The notes below the pieces were generated by a model that saw nothing but the letters and a program-made list of their open reading frames with translations, searched no databases and had not been told where the DNA came from. A DNA stretch of 43,352 bases from NCBI GenBank assembly GCA_022781395.1, contig JALETS010000191.1:1-43352 (forward strand), read 5' to 3'. Both the position numbers and the translations under genes were made by a program. The stretch is from Lachnospiraceae bacterium (lineage in GTDB: Bacteria > Bacillota > Clostridia > Lachnospirales > Lachnospiraceae). Positions 35,131 through 43,352 of the stretch are shown here, one piece after another; positions within the stretch are counted from its first letter, which is position 1, and each line of letters opens with the position of its first letter.

Positions 35131-36303
35131 TCAGCCCTGTTTCTTCACGAAATCCTCCCACAAGGGTGACATACCACGTAATCTGTCTACGATCTGCTTC
35201 AGTTCCTCTGCCACCAGATCCATCTCTTCCTTCGTATTCTCCTCGCTCAGGGTAAGTCTCAGCGAACCATGGGCTTTCTCATGGGGCAGTCCGATGGCCA
35301 GCAGCACATGCGACGGGTCGAGCGATCCCGAGGTACATGCCGATCCGCTGGAGCCACAGATGCCTTTCATGTCAAGCATGATAAGCATGGACTCGCCTTC
35401 AATAAACTCAAAACTGAAATTGATATTATTGGGAAGCCGCTTTGTCGGATGTCCGTTCAGCTTTGCATAAGGAATTTCCTTCTGAACACGGCTGATAAAA
35501 TAATCTCTCAGTTCTATTTCTTTCTTCGTCTTCTCTTCCATAATCCGGAATGCGCGCTCTGCTGCCGCTGCCAGGCCAACGATTCCCGGCACATTCTCTG
35601 TGCCCGCACGTCTGCCTCTCTCCTGCTGCCCGCCATGCACAAAGGAACGGATCTTAACTTTCTTATTAATATAGAGAAACCCGATTCCCTTCGGCCCATT
35701 TAGTTTATGACCGCTTGCAGAAAGCATATCGATATGAAGCTCGTCCACACGGATGGGAAGCTGACCATATGCCTGCACCGCATCTGTATGGAATAAGATC
35801 CCATGCTCTGCGGCAATCTCACCAATCTCCTGAATAGGTTGTATCGTACCAATCTCATTGTTGGCATACATAATAGAAATCAGTATGGTATCCGGGCGAA
35901 TCGCTTTCTTAAGCTGTTCCAAATCAACCAGACCGTTTTCATCCACATCCAGATAGGTAATCTCTGCACCGCGTTTCTCCAGATATTCACAGGTATGCAA
36001 TATTGCATGATGCTCAATCTTAGAGGTTATAATATGCTTCCCCTTATTCTGATAAGCCTCAAAGGTGGCCTTCAACGCCCAGTTATCAGACTCAGACCCG
36101 CCTGCCGTGAAATAAATTTCGTTTGGCTCCGCACCGAGTGTCTGTGCAATGGTTTCCCTCGCTTTGATAGTCGCTTTCTTACTCTCGCTTCCTAATTTAT
36201 AAATACTGCTGGCATTGCCGTAGAGTTCTGTAAAATAGGGCAGCATGGCCTCCACTACTTCAGGCGCAGTCTTCGTTGTGGCTGCATTATCCAAATAAAT
36301 CAT
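35131..36303 (-). CDS. Cysteine desulfurase (NifS/IscS family)
   Basis: This PLP enzyme removes sulfur from cysteine for iron-sulfur clusters or tRNA thiolation. [20 protein letters not shown] opens the protein; [17 protein letters not shown] and [17 protein letters not shown] (PLP lysine) follow, with the catalytic cysteine in [18 protein letters not shown]. The ATG at 36303 follows GAGGG; the track start at 36345 has no support. The product is 390 residues. No nifU, iscU, thiI or mnmA follows, because a terminator comes next, so its sulfur acceptor is not encoded beside it. A strong promoter with an adjacent inverted repeat lies just upstream. Confidence 0.95.
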   Translation of the reverse strand: MIYLDNAATTKTAPEVVEAMLPYFTELYGNASSIYKLGSESKKATIKARETIAQTLGAEPNEIYFTAGGSESDNWALKATFEAYQNKGKHIITSKIEHHAILHTCEYLEKRGAEITYLDVDENGLVDLEQLKKAIRPDTILISIMYANNEIGTIQPIQEIGEIAAEHGILFHTDAVQAYGQLPIRVDELHIDMLSASGHKLNGPKGIGFLYINKKVKIRSFVHGGQQERGRRAGTENVPGIVGLAAAAERAFRIMEEKTKKEIELRDYFISRVQKEIPYAKLNGHPTKRLPNNINFSFEFIEGESMLIMLDMKGICGSSGSACTSGSLDPSHVLLAIGLPHEKAHGSLRLTLSEENTKEEMDLVAEELKQIVDRLRGMSPLWEDFVKKQG

Positions 36304-36359
36304 ATTATGATACCCTCGCTTTCTATATATGTGGGAAATAATCATTCTTTATTTCCTAG

Positions 36360-36376
36360 TAATTCGATATGAATTA
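36360..36376. promoter_or_regulatory. Inverted repeat at the desulfurase transcription start (possible operator)
   Basis: TAATTC-GATAT-GAATTA is a perfect 6-5-6 inverted repeat that begins eight bases after the -10 box, covering the predicted transcription start. This is a typical repressor position. The regulator is unknown. Confidence 0.5.
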
Positions 36377-36383
36377 TGGATAC

Positions 36384-36412
36384 ATTATATAGCAAGAGTC
36401 GGAAGAAATCAA
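36384..36412 (-). promoter_or_regulatory. Sigma-A promoter of the cysteine desulfurase gene
   Basis: TTGATT (36412..36407), 17 bases, TATAAT (36389..36384) on the minus strand. It starts four bases after the mfd stop codon. Confidence 0.8.
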
Positions 36413-36415
36413 GCC

Positions 36416-39400
36416 CTACGGAAGCAGGATTTCTTCCATCTTTGCAATCGTCTCTTCTGTCAATGCCAGAAGAGTTTCCTCGTCTTTCTCTATCACACCG
36501 CATTTCTTATATCGCAGACGGAAGGTAGGTGTCCCTTTCGGATCAAAGCTCATCTTTCCGCTATATTCCCGAAGAAGCTGTGGAATATTTTCAACCACAA
36601 TCGGTGCATCTGTGCGCAGCTGGAACTGGATCACTTCATTTTTGCCTTTGACCTCGGGCATGTATAGTCTGTGCGCATGGGAACGGATCAATGCAATACG
36701 CAGCAGATTTTCTGCCGACTTGGGAATCTCCCCGAAGCGATCCAGCAGTTCTTCCCGCATATCATCGCATTCCTTCTCGTCTTCAATCCCGGCAATCCGC
36801 TTATAGATATCCAGCTTCTGGATTTCATTTACAATATAGGACGGTGGAATATAGGCATCCGCATCCAGATCAATGGTCGTATTGAAATCTTCAATCGTCG
36901 GAATGCCTTTCAGATTCTTAACCGCCTCGTTAAGCATCTTACAATACAGATCATAACCTACCGCCTGCATGTGCCCATGCTGGCTTCGTCCCAACAGGCT
37001 TCCTGCTCCACGGATTTCCAGATCCCGCATGGCAATTTTAAAACCGCTTCCAAGATCTGTAAATTCCTTGATTGCCTCCAAACGCTTCTCAGCAACTTCC
37101 TTTAACATCTTGTTTCTCTTGTACATCAGAAAAGCGTATGCGGTTCGGTTAGAACGCCCCACACGACCCCGAAGCTGATACAGCTGGGATAAGCCCATCT
37201 GATCGGAATCATGAATAATCATGGTATTCACGTTGGAAATATCCAGTCCTGTCTCGATGATCGTTGTGGACACAAGCACATCGATTTCTCCGTTGATAAA
37301 ATCATACATAATGCGCTCTAATTCTGTTTCTTTCATCTGGCCATGCGCAAAGGCCACATTCGCCTCCGGTACCAGCTTCTGGACAGACGCTGCAATATCC
37401 GCAATATTATTGACCCTGTTATAGACATAGTATACCTGTCCGTTTCTGGACAGCTCCCTGACGATAGCCTCCCGCACCAGTTCTTCATTATATTCGCAGA
37501 CAAAGGTCTGGATTGGCAGCCTGTCATTCGGTGCTTCCTCTAAGACACTCATATCGCGAATCCCAATGAGGCTCATATGAAGGGTTCTGGGAATGGGGGT
37601 TGCTGTCAAGGTCAATACATCTATATTCTCTTTCAGCTTCTTAATCTTCTCTTTATGGGTCACACCAAATCTCTGCTCCTCATCAATGATGAGAAGTCCA
37701 AGATCCTTATATTCCACATCCTTGGAAAGCACTCTGTGAGTTCCGATGACGATATCCACCATACCTTTTTTCAGATCGGCAACCGTTTTCTTCTGCTCCG
37801 CAGTCGTCCGGAATCGGGATAACAGATCGATTCTGACCGGGAAATCCTTCATACGCTGTACAAAAGTATTGTAATGCTGCTGCGCCAGAATGGTAGTAGG
37901 CACCAGATAGACCACCTGCTTCCCTTCCTGTACCGCCTTAAATGCTGCACGGATGGCAATCTCCGTCTTGCCGTATCCCACATCACCGCAGATCAGTCGG
38001 TCCATGATTTTCCCGCTCTCCATATCGGCTTTTGCAGCGGCAATGGCTGCTAACTGATCCTCTGTCTCCTCATAAGGAAACATTTCCTCGAATTCCTTCT
38101 GCCATACAGTATCCTTGCCATATCGGAAACCCTGACTCTGCTGTCTTACAGCGTACAGTTCCACCAGATCCTGAGCCACCTCATCCACCGCAGTGCGCAC
38201 CTTGGATTTGGTCTTATTCCACTCCTGCGTACCCAGCTTATTCAGCTTCGGCTTCGCGCCCGCATCAGCAGAAGCATACTTCTGAATCACGTCCAGCCCT
38301 GTTGCCAGCACATAAAGAATACCACCGTCACGGTAGGATATCTTCATATAATCCTTAACGATCTTATCTACTTCTACCTTCTCAATTCCCTGATAGATAC
38401 CAAGACCGTGGCTTTCATGGACAACATAATCTCCAACCTTCAATTCATTAAAGTCATTGATCTTCTGGCCTTCATAAATCTTTTTCTTCTTCTTTTTCTT
38501 CTTCTCTGCGCCGAAAATATCACTTTCCGCAATCACCATGAACTTCAGAAGCGGATATTCAAAGCCCTTCAGCACTCTGCCGTAACAGGTCATAACCTCC
38601 CCCGGCTGCAGCTCACGCATCGGATCTTCGCTGTAAAATGCACTGATTTCCTGTTCCCGCAAATCCTCCGCAAGTCTTTTTGCCCTGGTACGGGAACCTG
38701 ATAGTAAAAGTATCCGATAGCCTTTCCGTTTATAAGCCGCCAGATCTTTTACGAGCATTTCAAAGCTATTATTATAAGAAGAAAGACTTCTCGCCTGAAT
38801 ATCAAATTTCCTGTCGATCTTAAAGAATGGGTTTTTGCCATCCATTGTCGACAAAGTAACCACTCTGCGTCCGGCAATCTTCGCAGCCACTTCCTCAGCA
38901 CTGAACAAAACATCCATCTGCCCCGGCAGAATATAGCCCTTTTCGGCACGATGCATCATACTCTCCCGGAATTCCAATTCAATGGCTCCGGCATGTTCCT
39001 TAATACGCAACGGCTCATCCAGAAAGATACAACTCTTATCTGTATCAAAGCACTCCAGAAAGGTAGACAATTCCGGATAAAAATACCTTACATAGCTTTC
39101 CAGATTAACTGCATTACGGGACAGGCCAAGCTCCAACAGCTGCTCCGAAAGCTCTCTGACCTGCACCTCTATCCTGTGTGCTTCCTCTATCTTCATCTGC
39201 TTACGCAGTTCTGCTGCCTGTTTCTTCCCTTCGGCCTCTATTTTCTTAAGACCTATCCGCAATTCATCCGTTGATAAGATCATTTCCGTAGCAGGATAGA
39301 TTGTCATAGATTCCAGTTTCTCGATAGAACGCTGGCTTAAAATATCAAAACTCCTGATGGATTCCACCTCATCTCCCCACAGTTCGATTCGATAAGGATT

Positions 39401-39958
39401 CTCTTCCGTCAGATCAAAAATATCAATAATACCGCCACGGATACTGAACTGCCCCGGTGCTTCCACCTGATAGTTCTTCTCATAACCAAGTTCCACCAGA
39501 CGGGCTGCCAGCTCGCTTTCCACCACACTGGTTTTCTTATCAATATAAATTACATGCTTTTTCCACACATCAATGGGCACCTGGGGTGCCATCAGCGCAT
39601 CATAGGTAGTGATTACCGTAACGGGTCTGCCCTCCATAAGTCTGCGCAGACACTTAATCCGCTCCATAACAAGCTGGTTACCATGGATATCTGCCTGGAA
39701 AAAGATTAAATCTTTAGCCGGATACAATGTGACATTCCTGTCATAAAATTTATAATCCTCATACAATTCTTTTGCTTTTAAGTCACTGAAAGTAACGATG
39801 ATCTTATATCGAAAACCATCGCTCAAGCCATAAATCATATGCAGCTTCTGGGAATCCACACACCCGCTTAATGCTACGGCTGCCTGTTCCTTTGTCAAAA
39901 GCTTCTTAATCTCTTCATATTCTCCCAGTTCTTCCAGGGGAGCCAGTAATGCCCTCAC
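36416..39958 (-). CDS. mfd: Transcription-repair coupling factor
   Basis: Mfd displaces stalled RNA polymerase and recruits UvrA to DNA lesions. The 1180-residue protein shows the UvrB-like N-terminal part (RYKIIVTFSDLKAKELYEDY, APGQFSIRGGIIDIF), the RNA-polymerase-interaction domain starting at LKVGDYVVHESHGLGIYQGIEK, then the RecG-like translocase: GDVGYGKTEIAIRAAF (Walker A), LLIIDEEQRFGV (DEEQ box), TLTATPIPRTLHMSLIGIRD and QLRGRVGRSNRTAYAFLMY. An unusual run of eight lysines (EKKKKKKKKIYEG) sits in the linker just before the interaction domain. It begins 15 bases after pth and is probably co-transcribed with it. Confidence 0.97.
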   Translation of the reverse strand: MRALLAPLEELGEYEEIKKLLTKEQAAVALSGCVDSQKLHMIYGLSDGFRYKIIVTFSDLKAKELYEDYKFYDRNVTLYPAKDLIFFQADIHGNQLVMERIKCLRRLMEGRPVTVITTYDALMAPQVPIDVWKKHVIYIDKKTSVVESELAARLVELGYEKNYQVEAPGQFSIRGGIIDIFDLTEENPYRIELWGDEVESIRSFDILSQRSIEKLESMTIYPATEMILSTDELRIGLKKIEAEGKKQAAELRKQMKIEEAHRIEVQVRELSEQLLELGLSRNAVNLESYVRYFYPELSTFLECFDTDKSCIFLDEPLRIKEHAGAIELEFRESMMHRAEKGYILPGQMDVLFSAEEVAAKIAGRRVVTLSTMDGKNPFFKIDRKFDIQARSLSSYNNSFEMLVKDLAAYKRKGYRILLLSGSRTRAKRLAEDLREQEISAFYSEDPMRELQPGEVMTCYGRVLKGFEYPLLKFMVIAESDIFGAEKKKKKKKKIYEGQKINDFNELKVGDYVVHESHGLGIYQGIEKVEVDKIVKDYMKISYRDGGILYVLATGLDVIQKYASADAGAKPKLNKLGTQEWNKTKSKVRTAVDEVAQDLVELYAVRQQSQGFRYGKDTVWQKEFEEMFPYEETEDQLAAIAAAKADMESGKIMDRLICGDVGYGKTEIAIRAAFKAVQEGKQVVYLVPTTILAQQHYNTFVQRMKDFPVRIDLLSRFRTTAEQKKTVADLKKGMVDIVIGTHRVLSKDVEYKDLGLLIIDEEQRFGVTHKEKIKKLKENIDVLTLTATPIPRTLHMSLIGIRDMSVLEEAPNDRLPIQTFVCEYNEELVREAIVRELSRNGQVYYVYNRVNNIADIAASVQKLVPEANVAFAHGQMKETELERIMYDFINGEIDVLVSTTIIETGLDISNVNTMIIHDSDQMGLSQLYQLRGRVGRSNRTAYAFLMYKRNKMLKEVAEKRLEAIKEFTDLGSGFKIAMRDLEIRGAGSLLGRSQHGHMQAVGYDLYCKMLNEAVKNLKGIPTIEDFNTTIDLDADAYIPPSYIVNEIQKLDIYKRIAGIEDEKECDDMREELLDRFGEIPKSAENLLRIALIRSHAHRLYMPEVKGKNEVIQFQLRTDAPIVVENIPQLLREYSGKMSFDPKGTPTFRLRYKKCGVIEKDEETLLALTEETIAKMEEILLP

Positions 39959-39973
39959 ATTCTACCTCCAAAG

Positions 39974-40543
39974 CTATATCTTCTTATTAAATAAATTCAT
40001 TGCCTTATCCGGCCCTTCCGTTATCATGACCTCTATGGCTTCGGCCGCACGACCGGCACTCTCATCCATAATGCTGCGTTCTTCCTTACTAAAATGGCCC
40101 AGCACATAGTCTGCCAGATCTCTGCCCTGTGGCTTTTCGCCCACACCCATTTTTACTCTCTGAAATTCATCATGGCCCAGATGCTGTATAATATTTTTCA
40201 AACCATTATGACCACCGGCACTGCCTTTCTTACGGATACGGATTTGTCCAACATCCAGACTGATATCATCCGATACCACGATCAGTTCCTCTTTTTCATC
40301 TATCTTATAAAAGTCTATGACATCCCTTACGCTTTCACCACTCAAATTCATGTAAGTCTGCGGCTTTACCAGCACTGCCTTCTGTCCTGCCACAAAACCT
40401 TTTCCAATGACAGCCTTATGCTTCTTTTCACCCATAACAATATGATTCCTGTCGGCAAGCGCATCTATCACATCAAAGCCAATATTATGTCTTGTATTCT
40501 GATACTCCCGTCCCGGATTACCCAGTCCCACGATAATATACAT
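39974..40543 (-). CDS. pth: Peptidyl-tRNA hydrolase
   Basis: Pth frees tRNA from prematurely released peptidyl-tRNA. MYIIVGLGNPGREYQNTRHNIGFDVID contains the conserved asparagine and catalytic histidine, VSDDISLDVGQIRIRKKGSAGGHNGLKNI the aspartate and RNA-contact region, and FQRVKMGVGEKPQGRDLADYVL the C-terminal lid. Its 189 residues are the normal length. AGGAGG precedes the ATG, directly after a small GCGAC/GTCGC hairpin. It is separated from spoVG by a terminator and has its own promoter, then runs into mfd. Confidence 0.97.
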   Translation of the reverse strand: MYIIVGLGNPGREYQNTRHNIGFDVIDALADRNHIVMGEKKHKAVIGKGFVAGQKAVLVKPQTYMNLSGESVRDVIDFYKIDEKEELIVVSDDISLDVGQIRIRKKGSAGGHNGLKNIIQHLGHDEFQRVKMGVGEKPQGRDLADYVLGHFSKEERSIMDESAGRAAEAIEVMITEGPDKAMNLFNKKI

Positions 40544-40581
40544 ATTTACCTCCTGCGACTTATCTATAATGTCGCTCTCTC

Positions 40582-40610
40582 ATTTTATCAACAACTCACT
40601 TCCATAACAA
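40582..40610 (-). promoter_or_regulatory. Promoter of pth-mfd
   Basis: TTGTTA (40610..40605), 17 bases, TAAAAT (40587..40582) on the minus strand, located between the spoVG terminator and pth. Confidence 0.6.
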
Positions 40611-40630
40611 GTATATTTTCCTGGTTGCAT

Positions 40631-40654
40631 AAGAAAAGGACGCTTCCGCGTCCT
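40631..40654 (-). terminator. Rho-independent terminator of spoVG
   Basis: AGGACGC-GGAA-GCGTCCT, a seven-base-pair stem with a GNRA tetraloop, followed by TTTCTT on the minus strand, 25 bases after the spoVG stop codon. Confidence 0.85.
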
Positions 40655-40678
40655 CTTCCTTCCACCTTATGCATTTTA

Positions 40679-40951
40679 CTACTCACTATCCGGTTCTAAC
40701 AGTGACTTTTCATAGCTTTCCAAAATAATCTTCTGGATTCGATCCCTTGTCTCTGAATTGATCGGATGTGCAATATCACGATATTCACCATCAGTTGCCT
40801 TCTTACTTGGCATAGCAATGAAAAGACCCTTCTCACCTTCAATTACTTTAATGTCATGAACTACGAATTCATCGTCAATGGTAATTGAGACGATTGCTTT
40901 CATCTTGCTGTCTTGAGTCATCTTACGCACGCGGACATCAGTAATTCTCAT
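40679..40951 (-). CDS. spoVG: SpoVG family RNA-binding regulatory protein
   Basis: SpoVG proteins are small nucleic-acid-binding regulators involved in sporulation septation and other processes. [51 protein letters not shown] is the canonical fold, followed by [23 protein letters not shown]. The ATG at 40951 follows AAGGAGG and gives 90 residues, the normal length; the track start at 41032 adds 27 unsupported residues. It is flanked by a terminator downstream and by a 170-base leader region after glgD that contains two palindromes. Confidence 0.95.
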   Translation of the reverse strand: MRITDVRVRKMTQDSKMKAIVSITIDDEFVVHDIKVIEGEKGLFIAMPSKKATDGEYRDIAHPINSETRDRIQKIILESYEKSLLEPDSE

Positions 40952-41029
40952 GAAGTTTAGCCTCCTTATCATATGATACCGAACATAGCTGTCGGTTTTC
41001 ACAAGCTTCTCCACACAAGTCATACTCAT

Positions 41030-41045
41030 CAAGCCACGTAGCTTG
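41030..41045. repeat. 16-base near-perfect palindrome upstream of spoVG
   Basis: CAAGCCACGTAGCTTG is a palindrome with a single mismatched pair around ACGT, about 80 bases upstream of the spoVG start. It could be an operator or an RNA hairpin; nothing visible decides which. Confidence 0.4.
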
Positions 41046-41079
41046 CAATATACATTTAGTTAAATACCCTCATGCCCCT

Positions 41080-41095
41080 AGCACATTATTGTGCT
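41080..41095. repeat. Hairpin AGCACA-N4-TGTGCT between glgD and spoVG
   Basis: A perfect six-base-pair inverted repeat with a four-base loop, 30 bases after the glgD stop. No T-run follows on the minus strand, so it is at most a weak terminator. Confidence 0.35.
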
Positions 41096-41124
41096 CCAAT
41101 AGCAGTCGCCTTTCTATCATATCA

Positions 41125-42243
41125 TTAAATTACGTATCTGTCATTATGTTCTACAACAATTTCTATTCCATTGTCTCCTTTGTAATACGAATTTGCACGA
41201 ATTGTACCTCTGCTCTCTACAATACAATTCTCGATATGTGTATTATCTCCAATATAAACGTCATTCAGAATAATGGAGTTCTTAATGTAGCAGTTATTAC
41301 CGATATATACTTTCTTGAAGATTACGGAATCCTCTACTGTACCGTTTACAATACAACCACTGGAGATCAGACTGTTTGTGATTTTGGCTCCTGTATTATA
41401 TTTCGCAGGCGGCAGATCATCCACTTTCGAATAAATATCAGGGTATTGTTTAAAGAAATAATTTCTTATTTCCGGATGAAGGAAATCCATATTGGTTTTA
41501 AAATAATCATCTACTGTTGCAATATTGCTCCAATATTCTTTAATTTTATAGCCGTAGATTCTCTTCTGATCTTTATAACGAATTAAAATGTCCTTAACAA
41601 AATCGTAACGATCTTCCTCTTTACACTTCTCAATCATCTCAATCAGCTGACGTCTTCTGACTACATAGACACCACAGGAAATCGTGTTGGATTTTGCCAC
41701 AACAGGCTTCTCCTCAAATTCCTCGATCCGGCATTCTTCGTTCATCTTAACCGTACCGAACCGGTCTACATTGACATCCGGAGACATATCCTTACATACC
41801 ACTGTAATGTCTGCTTTCTTATCGATGTGATACTCCAAAATCTTATTGTAATCCATCTTATACACGCAGTCACCGGAGGATATTACCACATATGGCTCAT
41901 GGCAATTTTTTAAGAAGGATAAATTCTGTGCAATGGCATCCGCAGTACCACGATACCACGCATTACTCTCTGCTGTCACTGCAGGTGTAAAAACAAACAA
42001 TCCTCCCTGCTTACGGCCAAAATCCCACCATTTGGAAGAGCTCAAGTGTTCATTCAGGCTACCCGCATTGTACTGTGTAAATACAGCTACCTTGTTAATA
42101 TGGGAATTAGACATATTACTCAGTGCAAAGTCAATGCTTCGGTAGCTGCCTGCAATCGGCATTGCGCAGACTGCACGTTTTTGTGTTAATTCCTTAATTC
42201 TATGATTATTACCACCTGCTAAAACAATTCCAATTGCTCTCAC
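41125..42243 (-). CDS. glgD: Glucose-1-phosphate adenylyltransferase subunit GlgD
   Basis: GlgD is the non-catalytic or weakly catalytic partner of GlgC in many Bacillota and modulates ADP-glucose formation. The N-terminal nucleotide-binding segment is degenerate (GIVLAGGNNHRIKELTQKRA), as expected for GlgD, and the GDHIYK motif of GlgC reads GDCVYK here. The C-terminal left-handed beta-helix hexapeptides are visible (SLISSGCIVNGTVEDSVIFKKVYIGNNCYIKNSII). The start is GTG at 42243, overlapping the glgC TAG by one base (TAGTG), with AGGTG as ribosome binding site. The 372-residue length fits the family. Confidence 0.95.
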   Translation of the reverse strand: MRAIGIVLAGGNNHRIKELTQKRAVCAMPIAGSYRSIDFALSNMSNSHINKVAVFTQYNAGSLNEHLSSSKWWDFGRKQGGLFVFTPAVTAESNAWYRGTADAIAQNLSFLKNCHEPYVVISSGDCVYKMDYNKILEYHIDKKADITVVCKDMSPDVNVDRFGTVKMNEECRIEEFEEKPVVAKSNTISCGVYVVRRRQLIEMIEKCKEEDRYDFVKDILIRYKDQKRIYGYKIKEYWSNIATVDDYFKTNMDFLHPEIRNYFFKQYPDIYSKVDDLPPAKYNTGAKITNSLISSGCIVNGTVEDSVIFKKVYIGNNCYIKNSIILNDVYIGDNTHIENCIVESRGTIRANSYYKGDNGIEIVVEHNDRYVI

Positions 42244-43352
42244 TATTTGTCACCTGCCTTAATCAAAGTTTTACCGCTTGGAAGACATCCGTTCTCATAA
42301 TCCTCTGCACTTGTCACACCAAATACAACTGAATTCTTTCCAACGGTAATTCCCCTCGGGACAACGCTCTTTTCACCTACTGTTACAAGACCATGATTAT
42401 AAATATGGGGATCTGTTTCATTCTCTGCTTCTTCTCCCACACCCAGCTTAACACAATCTTCAATCACGGCATTCTCTGCAATAATGGCTTTATGTAACTC
42501 ACAATTTGCGCCAATCTGTGATTCGTTCATAATAATGGAATCTCTGACCACCGTATCAGCGCCAATTGTAACACCACAGCCAATAACAGAATTGTATACC
42601 TTGCCGTATATCTCTGAACCTTCTCCGATAATGCTTCTCTCTACAACGCTGCCCGATGCCAGATACTGCGGCGGCAGGATCTCACTTCTCGTATAGATCT
42701 TCCAGTATTCTTCATACAGGTTGAACTCCGGAACAATATCAATCAGTTCCATATTGGCCTCCCAATAAGAATTGAGTGTTCCTACATCCTTCCAATAGCC
42801 ATTAAACTCATATGCATAAAGAGGTGCACCATTCTGATGACAATACGGAATAACATGTTTACCGAAATCCAGTCCCGGCTGCTCTGCATTAGTGAGCAAT
42901 GCTTCCTTCAAGGTCTTCCAGTTGAAGATGTAAATACCCATGGAAGCAAGATTACTTCTTGGATTCTCCGGTTTCTCTTCAAAATCGGTAATCTTACGAT
43001 TCTCATCCGTAATCATGATACCAAACCGTTTTGCCTCTTCCATCGGAACCGGCATAACAGCAATTGTTACCTCAGCATGATTCTGCTTGTGGAAGTCCAG
43101 CATCACTTCATAATCCATCTTATAAATATGATCGCCTGACAGAATCAAAACATATTCCGGATTATAGCTTTCCATATAATCCAGATTCTGATAAATTGCA
43201 TTCGCCGTGCCCGTATACCACTCACTGTTCATGCTCTTCTCATATGGCGGAAGCACTGTTACACCACCAATATTTCTGTCCAAATCCCACGGAATACCAA
43301 TACCGATATGCGTGTTCAGTCGAAGCGGCTGATACTGTGTCAGTACACCTAC
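42243..43352 (-). CDS. glgC: Glucose-1-phosphate adenylyltransferase GlgC (partial, N-terminus beyond window)
   Basis: GlgC makes ADP-glucose from ATP and glucose-1-phosphate, the committed step of glycogen synthesis. The reading frame stays open to the right edge, beyond the TTG chosen by the ORF track, and the added codons read [23 protein letters not shown], which fits GlgC. Visible motifs are [37 protein letters not shown] with the catalytic aspartate, [17 protein letters not shown] and [20 protein letters not shown], then the beta-helix ([31 protein letters not shown]). The N-terminal GGxGTRL loop lies outside the window. Translationally coupled to glgD. Confidence 0.96.
   Translation of the reverse strand, partial: VGVLTQYQPLRLNTHIGIGIPWDLDRNIGGVTVLPPYEKSMNSEWYTGTANAIYQNLDYMESYNPEYVLILSGDHIYKMDYEVMLDFHKQNHAEVTIAVMPVPMEEAKRFGIMITDENRKITDFEEKPENPRSNLASMGIYIFNWKTLKEALLTNAEQPGLDFGKHVIPYCHQNGAPLYAYEFNGYWKDVGTLNSYWEANMELIDIVPEFNLYEEYWKIYTRSEILPPQYLASGSVVERSIIGEGSEIYGKVYNSVIGCGVTIGADTVVRDSIIMNESQIGANCELHKAIIAENAVIEDCVKLGVGEEAENETDPHIYNHGLVTVGEKSVVPRGITVGKNSVVFGVTSAEDYENGCLPSGKTLIKAGDK

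Noticed and set aside
40094-40699. 201-residue plus-strand ORF over pth
   Set aside because: It is antisense to pth and its terminator, with no initiation signal and no recognisable domain.
41089-41586. 165-residue plus-strand ORF over glgD
   Set aside because: It is a shadow of the A/T-rich beta-helix part of glgD; the sequence resembles no family.

Overview
The window looks like a chromosomal segment of a spore-forming, anaerobic, low-to-moderate G+C Bacillota, most likely a Lachnospiraceae-type Clostridia. The grounds are the sporulation genes spoVT and spoVG, the split GlgC/GlgD ADP-glucose pyrophosphorylase, a long eukaryote-like IleS behind a T-box leader, strong GGAGG ribosome binding sites and the overall gene mix. 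Almost every gene is on the minus strand. The one clear exception is a small C39-like peptidase gene at 22258..22899. I see no rRNA, tRNA, CRISPR array, prophage or insertion sequence. Most long plus-strand ORFs in the track are antisense shadows.

Layout from left to right. (1) 1-5.2 kb: the first 20 codons of a gene running off the left edge, an aconitase-family hydratase, HflX GTPase and an APH-fold phosphotransferase. (2) 5.3-16.5 kb: glycogen phosphorylase, T-box-controlled ileS, a DegV lipid-binding protein, an Eis-like acetyltransferase and nicotinate phosphoribosyltransferase. (3) 15.4-22.1 kb: one oligopeptide/dipeptide uptake operon (lipoprotein, two ATPases, two permeases) ending in an M20 amidohydrolase, driven by a TTGACA-17-TATAAT promoter. 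(4) 22.2-23.6 kb: the C39-like peptidase gene, a bidirectional terminator, and spoVT with a sigma-G-like promoter.

(5) 23.6-31.1 kb is the most unusual part. It holds eight co-directional genes in two transcription units. The first unit encodes a multi-subunit, iron-sulfur/FAD amine- or opine-type dehydrogenase split into four polypeptides. The second encodes an ornithine-cyclodeaminase-family protein, an AraC-type regulator, a diverged PII signalling protein and an APC-family permease. Both units begin with the same 8-7-8 inverted-repeat operator (TTGTATTG-N7-CAATACAA type) followed by a near-identical terminator hairpin placed between operator and ribosome binding site. This looks like a coordinately regulated amine or amino-acid utilisation system with its own PII-type transporter control. 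I infer that role; the substrate is unknown.

(6) 31.1-34.7 kb: a cell-wall set (alpha/beta hydrolase, a membrane-fused MurF-like ligase, D-Ala-D-Ala ligase). (7) 34.7-43.4 kb: a previously uncalled 33-residue, tyrosine-rich small protein, cysteine desulfurase, Mfd, Pth, SpoVG, GlgD and the 3' part of GlgC, which runs off the right edge.

All functional calls rest on reading motifs by eye; no database search was possible. Start codons were re-chosen by Shine-Dalgarno position wherever the ORF track ran too far upstream.
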